DNA of 64,000 bases from positions 1,990,775 to 2,054,774 of the forward strand of contig CM075104.1 of the NCBI GenBank assembly GCA_037576195.1, written 5' to 3'. Below, in pieces: positions 57,601 to 64,000 of the stretch. The notes beneath the pieces are model-generated. The model searched no databases and was not told where the DNA came from. It was given only the letters and a program-made list of their open reading frames with translations. Position 1 is the first letter of the stretch. Every line of letters begins with the position of its first letter. The translations under genes were made by a program, and so were the position numbers. Source of the DNA: Phytoseiulus persimilis (lineage: Eukaryota; Arthropoda; Arachnida; Mesostigmata; Phytoseiidae).

Positions 57601-60600
57601 TCTTCATTCCCGCTGAATCTTCCCAGACAAGTTTCCTCCGGCATTCCATCTCTACACATCTCGTCATGCACCGTCTCGACTCCTATCTTCAATTCTTTAT
57701 GGGATTCGCCAGAGAGTGCATCCTCAGCACAGATGAAGGCCATTCTATCGTTTCGCTATTTGCTTCGCAAGTATTTGAGCCACCTGACCGCCTAAGTGCG
57801 CATGTTCTTGGCTTCCATCGCGAGCAAGACGATTCTCGACCACCTATCGGGACTCTTTGGGCTCATTCTGGCGGAGTGCTTCGTCTTCCACTGGCTTCCT
57901 CTCGGTTTGAACCTCATTCCAGTGGCAACGAGAGTGAAAGAGGGCCAACAAGCGCTCACTCCGTGTCGACATGCGCTACAAATGGTTCCGCACGAAGTGC
58001 TCCGCATTCCGGTGACGTGCGTAGCTGTCAGTGCGGATGTGGGTTCTCCCCCTCGTTCTCAGCCAGATAGAGCTCGATTTGCTCAAGCTCGTTCAGCCAA
58101 AGAGCTGCGATGTGGATCTATTACGAATACAGATGTGAACCACTGCCTCGCTCGCTGTGGGTGGGGCCCCGCAGGCCTATTGTTTTCTCTACTCCTCACT
58201 CTCGAGTGAAGTATGCGCTCGAATATTCTCAAGTTCCCCTTGCGGGTGCGCGGCGTGACGGCGATTCGTGTCTCGCTCGTCGCGGATAAACTGTCATGAC
58301 GGTCCTGCAATGATCGAAGCTAGGGAGCTTCGATCGTTGCAGTGTGTCGCAACCGGTGGGCCCTGATTCTCCATCGGATGCGGAATGGTTCCGTCGTCCG
58401 CCTTCCTTCGTGAACGTCATCGATGCACACCCGATGCCAGCAAATTTTGAGGTCTCGAATTTCGGAATCTTGTCTTCTATTCTCAGTTCACTCCTTGTTC
58501 ATCTTTTTCTGTCACTCAGAAGCTGCGGCACCGAATAAGGCTGTTGACATTTCTCTTGACAACTGCCCTCGTTGTCGGCAGCCGAAGGTCTATAGCCATC
58601 ACCATCGTCCCCGCAGCCGTCGTCGTCAGCGGCGCGAGTGCCGCTTCCATCATTAGCACGAATATTGTAAGCGGCACGAGCAGTTGCGTAGGTCCGGCGA
58701 TGCCGGAGTCGAATCCTGGAACGTACAGCTCAGCCGATACCGTCAAGCTCCGAACTGCGGGTACAGACACAGACGCTCGCCCCAGTCCAAGCTGCGCGAC
58801 GGTCAGGGAAAGTCTAAAAAATGGAGACAAAATTGAATCGAGCGCTTTGTTCAGAAGAAAGAGCTCCGTGACCGCTGACGACAAAGAGCGCTTCATGAAG
58901 AACGGGTGACAAAGGGCATGTCTGCGGGAGAATCGCTCAAAATCCCCTGAACTTCGCGAGCGCCGCACAGAACGCCAGCGCGCAGTTCTCCAATGACGTT
59001 ATCCTCTCCGACGGCATCGCACGGCTGCGAGCGTGGCGCTTTCAGAATATGTGAGCTCAGAGAAACTCTCACAACTCAGACAGAGATTATTGTTGTTACT
59101 GCGGCTGCTGTGGCCATAGCTGCCACTGACGATTTTGCCGGGGCTGCCGTAGCGACTCCTCGACGTGGACGTCAAATAATTCTCCGTGCATGGTTTCTGC
59201 CTTCTGTAGCTTTTCTGGTCCGACGGCCGGCTCTGCTGCTAAGATCATGTGGGCAACGTCCGCTGAAATCTTGTGACTGACTCTCGGTGAATCCTCAGCA
59301 ACTCAGGATTGCAAAAATCTGGAGCACAACCACCCACGCCAGAAGTGGAAGCGGATGGAAACTCGATCGCGGTGTAGTGCAGGGTACTGACAGGATACCG
59401 CGGACCGTCTCACCGGAGTTTCCCGTGCTGTGCGCGCATCTCGAGCTCGACCATCCACCGTCGTGATACCGACCGTCGTGGATAGAAAGTCTGAACAGTT
59501 CGTGAGAGTCCAAAGGTAAGTCACCTGAGATGCGTCACTGCATCATCTGGGAACGTCCAAACGAGGAGCTATCACATGGACTGTGATCTAGCGCCGGTCG
59601 TCGAACAACATTGGGAGGAAGCCAGGGCCTTCAGATTCGGAACCTCAGAAGATTACTCTGGCTACGAGCCGTAGTGCATGCGGATCGAGAAGTATGCTCA
59701 ATCATCAGGGAAATGCCTCTAGCGTCGAGGAGGAGACCATCTCCAGATTGAAGTAGCTTTTGCATTGGAAATGACCGATTCCTCTCCGAAATTAGTGGAG
59801 GAGACAGGTGGACCGCATGGCTCTAGCGTTAGCAACTTGAACAAGTCCATGGCTTGTCGAATGGCACTTTGTTCGTATAGAAGAGAACTCGTCCCTGTGA
59901 TTATTATCGATCTTGTCGCCGGAGGATGCTCTGCCCGAGTTTCCGACCAGTTGATTGAGAGGAGTCAAGTTGAAAGTTTGTGTTCGTTTTATCATTGGAA
60001 GAGGTCCGCCATGATAGATATGGCGTTACCAATATCAACAACCAGAAAGCTTTCTCCTGTCCGGAGAGGCGATCAGGATGCCGTCCACTAAAGTTTGAAT
60101 AGCGTCGACTCAGAGCGAAGGGCTTCCCAGAGCTCATCCAGTTGAACACACCGGACGGAGGTATCAGGGTTGCTTGATATTTACACACCTTGGAGACGAA
60201 TCTGTCGAAGATGGCGTGCACTTTAGACAACTCAGAATGAAGAGACTCGCAATTCTCATTCTCTACTGATGGAGACTTTCGAAGATCTATCACCAAGGGT
60301 TTTCCAAAGGTTTGGTGTGACTCCTCTGGAGACCAGGATCCTTCAAGGAATCGATATTCAATGAGCGCTGTTAGAACATCCAATCGAATGATCGAGATAC
60401 AGAAATCAGTAGCATTCGATCGCACTAGAGATTGCGATGAGACACCACGGAAACGTACGAGCGGATCATGATTTAGATGCGTATAGTTCTGATACTTCTC
60501 GCGAGCTCCAGGTCGAATCTCGCAGAAGGTCACCAAAAATGTAGTTTTCTGCGCTATCCCTTTGAGCTGAGATTTCGACCAGAAACGTGGGTTCGATGCT

Positions 60601-63600
60601 GGCCTTGGGCTAAAAGATTTGGTGGTCTGCTCTGATCATGATTCACCCGCTGGATGGCCCAGAAGGCGCATCGGAGCGATCGACACTTCTTCTGAAGCTC
60701 GCAGGTGTGCGCCGCTGCCCGATGGAAGAGAGATAGACATTCTCCTTCAACTACAAACTCCCCTGTTGGCGTCACGTGCTCTGCAAGGCGACAGGAACGG
60801 GATAACTCCCGAAAATTTGAGAGATCGGGGGGAAAGTTTGTGTCCCGACTCCGTAAGTAATCTCATCGGCCGTTGAGGCGCTCTGCGATGAAACCTCAGG
60901 CTAGCACAGAGCAGCGCGGCTTGACAAAGGAAACTGCTGTTCGGAATCGGTCAGACGACGTTGAATATTTCACGTGGAAGAAGGTTGCTTGCCGCAACAT
61001 ATTCCTTCTGGCAGCTTATGTGGTCGTGGAATATACGATGGCAGTCTGGTACTTCGCGCGATCGGGAGATGTACGTCACCGATTTCGAGCGATTCATCCC
61101 ATGAGGTCGAACTGTCCTCGATGCTTCACGAGTCGCGCGAAACGAATCATTAGGCTGACGAGCCATCCACATGACGAAAGCCAAGATCTCTATCAGGAAA
61201 CAAGACCGATTGAGCGCTCTTCCGCACAGTTTTCTTTCTGACTCATCAGACTTTCTCGTTTCCACTTCCCGGCTGTGTTTCCGTTGACTTTTAGAACATC
61301 CCATCAACGCTCTCCAATCTGTATTTTTGAATCCACTGAGTTCGAGTTCGTGAGTCTCAAACGGGAAGACGCTGGTAAAACTTCCCGCAGAATGTTAGGC
61401 CGAACTCGATCGGGAAAGAACCCAATGCTAGATCCAGCTAGATATGAAAATGATTTTGAGAAGAGCCGCCCGTTCCTCGTCGCGAATTTATCTAAGGGTT
61501 TCGAAGCGAACTCCAGCTCGATACCTCGATAACCTGGAACTTTTCCGACAATTCCAGTTCGCCCCACTGAATCGTGTTCCACATCCAGAGGGAAACTGAC
61601 GAGCCATATCAACATTTTGTCTCAATCAATCGAAACCTGCAGATTGTCATACTCGGTTTTCGCATGGCATCCCTCTTGAGATTCCGTGGTCGTCGTCCGT
61701 GTTCATCTGTCTGCGGGAAAAAGTTATCCACTTAAAAAAGAAAGATAACGAAGCGCGCAGAAAACCGAAAAAAAAGAACGCTGGCAAGCGCATCGAGCCA
61801 GAATTCTCACGCTACCGAATGCACAGCAACTCATTATCTCCGGAGCATCGCGGGCAAAAGCTCCTGCACCGTCCAGCGTTTTCAAGAACTAATTTCAAAA
61901 AACACTCGAGATTTGCCTCTGCTTCATCTTCACCTCACGACTGTCACGACACACGGCGAATCGGGATATGTGAGGAATGGATAGCATACCACTTACCCTT
62001 TGTCTGCTCGCAACTTATCGAATGGAGAAGTTTCAGCGTTGACGAGCGGTAGCAGACGTAGTGAAAGCAGGGATTCAACTGGAAGGATGGCAACGGTTTC
62101 CAGCGTGGATTCCTATGATCATTCTCTGTGCTGAGTTCGTGTCACCAATACCCCGAATACAACGTTTTGTGATTTGAGTGATCCTACGGAACAATTCGGT
62201 AGCAGCCGGCGAAGAAACGGAAGCATCCGCTTCAGAAAGCTGGCTGGGGTGCCCGATGGACGATTTCTACCGCGAAAAACTCCCTTAACTCTTTCAAACG
62301 GTGATTTTTTAATGAAACAGGCCTACAGTACAACGCAGCCTATCCAGCACGATCAGAGCTTGCGGGACAATTATCAGAGAATGCGAATCTCTTTCACAGA
62401 AGCGATAATGACGGACTCGAAGCCACGGAGCCCTGTCTTCAGTGGTCCACAGAATCCCGTTTATGAAGCTCACCCGCTAGCGTCGCAGCTGTTCGGAAAA
62501 GCTGCATCGATTCTTGATTCTTGGGGAGCCTGCGGGAATTGTAATCGAGCGACAACCTGTGAGACAGCAGTATCTCATGCGCCTTCGTTGGAAGGAAAAT
62601 TCATCTTCAAGGCCTGTCCGAGAGAACTCTTTCGAATACCCGATTGAACGAGCTCTGTGAGCTCAGTGTCGACGGGTGATCGACCTGCACTCGGTGTTAA
62701 TATGTGGCTGTCAATGGGATAGCAAAGCTCACTTGTAATACACCCAATGCTAGAAACATTGCTGTCCGTGTTGATATTGATAGCGACTCAATCAAAAGCC
62801 AAGCCGTCAAAACAGAGTGAAGTCTTCTGCCGCAGCAGGAGTTCCTCCAAAACATTTATCTCTGAACTCTGAGTACATCCCTTCCGAAGATCAGCATCTA
62901 CCGAGGGTCGCTCCGGAGTCTCAAAGTGAAAAAAAACATCTCTTCCTCTGAAGGGGAAGGAATTCTCAGCTTCGTTTTGACCCGATGTGACAGAACCACA
63001 CTCAGTCCTTTATCGGTTTACGGAATCGACGCCGAGCTCGCTTTCCCGCTGGTCCCGCAAGCGACTACCGATCGGTTCGAAGAGGCCGGAGAAATGACTC
63101 AACCTATCCGACTCGGATAGCTTTCCAATGGTTCTTATCCGATCGGTTCCCGTTGTAAATCGTTGACAGAGGGTGGGGCCGAAAGGAGGGCACCAGCGAG
63201 TTGGAGAGTCGATCCAAATGTTCGTCAGAGAGATCACATGAACCGTTTCGCGCTCCGTCGTTGGGGCATCTAAGTCGCGGAAACGCGACGAATCAACGCA
63301 AACGACAAAGAGTCGAAGTGAGCGCGCGATAATCCCAGAATCGTATCTGGAGGCGCCGAAGCTATCGACACCGCTGTTGACGCCAACGTCCATGACGCTG
63401 TTGTTTCAGGAGCCCCGCCGTTCCCGTCTGCCATGTGCTGAACATGTGAGGGAGGCCCTGGCAAACCGAAACTTGGCTTCCGTCGCTCCCAAATAGAGAA
63501 GCCACGATAACTATCTCTCGGAAGCCGCAGAAAACTAGTTCTGGACACTGGATCCCGGAGACTTGACGTTGCTCATCCGAGGAGGATCTGTTGATGGCCG

Positions 63601-64000
63601 CAGAATGAGCGGCTTCTGCTCCGAGCGTTCTCGCAAGCTCCTTGTGAACCTGTGCATCATTGCTCACTCAGCTCGGTACCAAAACGGTTCGCTTCAATGA
63701 CTCATAGCCATAGCCATCCCGTTCGACCGACTGAGTCGTTCTCATCGACCACAGCGTCAAAGGGCCAGAGAATGGCATCATGACGCGCCGAGAATAGAGC
63801 TGCGGGAAGTTAAACACTCCGAGTGCTCACCTAACTCCGTAGTCGCTTCACACGAAACGAATGGAAATCCGTATCTCATTTTCAGACCTGTGTCTTGATA
63901 GCTAGCGCTCGGGTCCTGATGTGGAGTGGGAGGCTTGCCTTCAACAGCGGCGGAAGACCTGATCCGACCGACACTACAGCTATTTTGAACCAGCTGAACG
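57601..64000. other. Unassigned sequence
   Basis: No gene was recognised. A 210-codon minus frame (59904-60536), a 157-codon plus frame (62174-62647) and a 150-codon minus frame (58516-58968) stand out by length only; none shows a domain or family resemblance. No tandem repeats or transposon ends were seen. Confidence 0.4.

Noticed and set aside
58544-58909. Plus-strand frame with a hydrophobic, signal-peptide-like start
   Set aside because: The opposite strand is open over the same span and also hydrophobic; no cleavage site, repeat or family resemblance decides between them.
59904-60536. 210-codon minus-strand frame as a host gene
   Set aside because: Long, but without any domain or motif I recognise. 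Listed only as unassigned sequence.

Overview
The window is eukaryotic, repeat-rich, gene-poor DNA, most likely from an arthropod. That call rests on a broken gene of the DUF4781 family (known to me mainly from arthropods), several non-LTR retrotransposon (LINE) families, mariner-type and hAT-like DNA transposons, a 45-bp satellite, and no compact bacterial-style gene arrangement. I cannot name the species. No intact host gene, tRNA, rRNA or CRISPR array is visible; nearly everything recognisable is a mobile element, a repeat or a decayed gene.

Layout. 1.4-2.9 kb (-): a DUF4781-like gene broken by a one-base frameshift and an in-frame stop. 8.8-9.2 kb: a partial copy of a long-inverted-repeat element whose full copy lies at 47.6-48.5 kb. 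9.4-10.9 kb (+): a relic DDE transposase. 15.1-16.9 kb (-): a relic Ty3/gypsy pol. 17.55-17.85 kb (-): an endonuclease scrap. 17.85-21.45 kb (+): R1-clade-like LINE copy A, split by a 958-bp fold-back mariner-like element. 22.0-22.5 kb: a short satellite array and a GA-rich microsatellite. 26.9-32.7 kb (-): a nearly full-length two-ORF LINE (SGNH/esterase-like ORF1; endonuclease plus reverse transcriptase ORF2) carrying two later insertions, a mariner-like element in ORF1 and an hAT-like MITE in ORF2. 38.3-38.8 kb (-): a zinc-binding protein relic. 39.2-45.1 kb: a large satellite block that switches strand, with R1-like copy B inserted inside it. 51.0-52.4 kb: a diverged satellite array directly followed by the 3' end of a third R1-like LINE.

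The most informative signals are insertion histories that can be read from this one sequence. LINE copy B sits in a satellite monomer with a 12-bp target-site duplication. Copy B also gives the empty site for the transposon inside copy A. Removing the two insertions in the 27-33 kb LINE, with one target duplication each, keeps both of its reading frames. All three R1-like copies touch the same satellite family, which suggests, but does not prove, that this lineage targets or tolerates the satellite. The stretches 2.9-8.8, 10.9-15.1, 22.5-26.9, 45.1-47.6 and 52.4-64 kb contain little I can assign.
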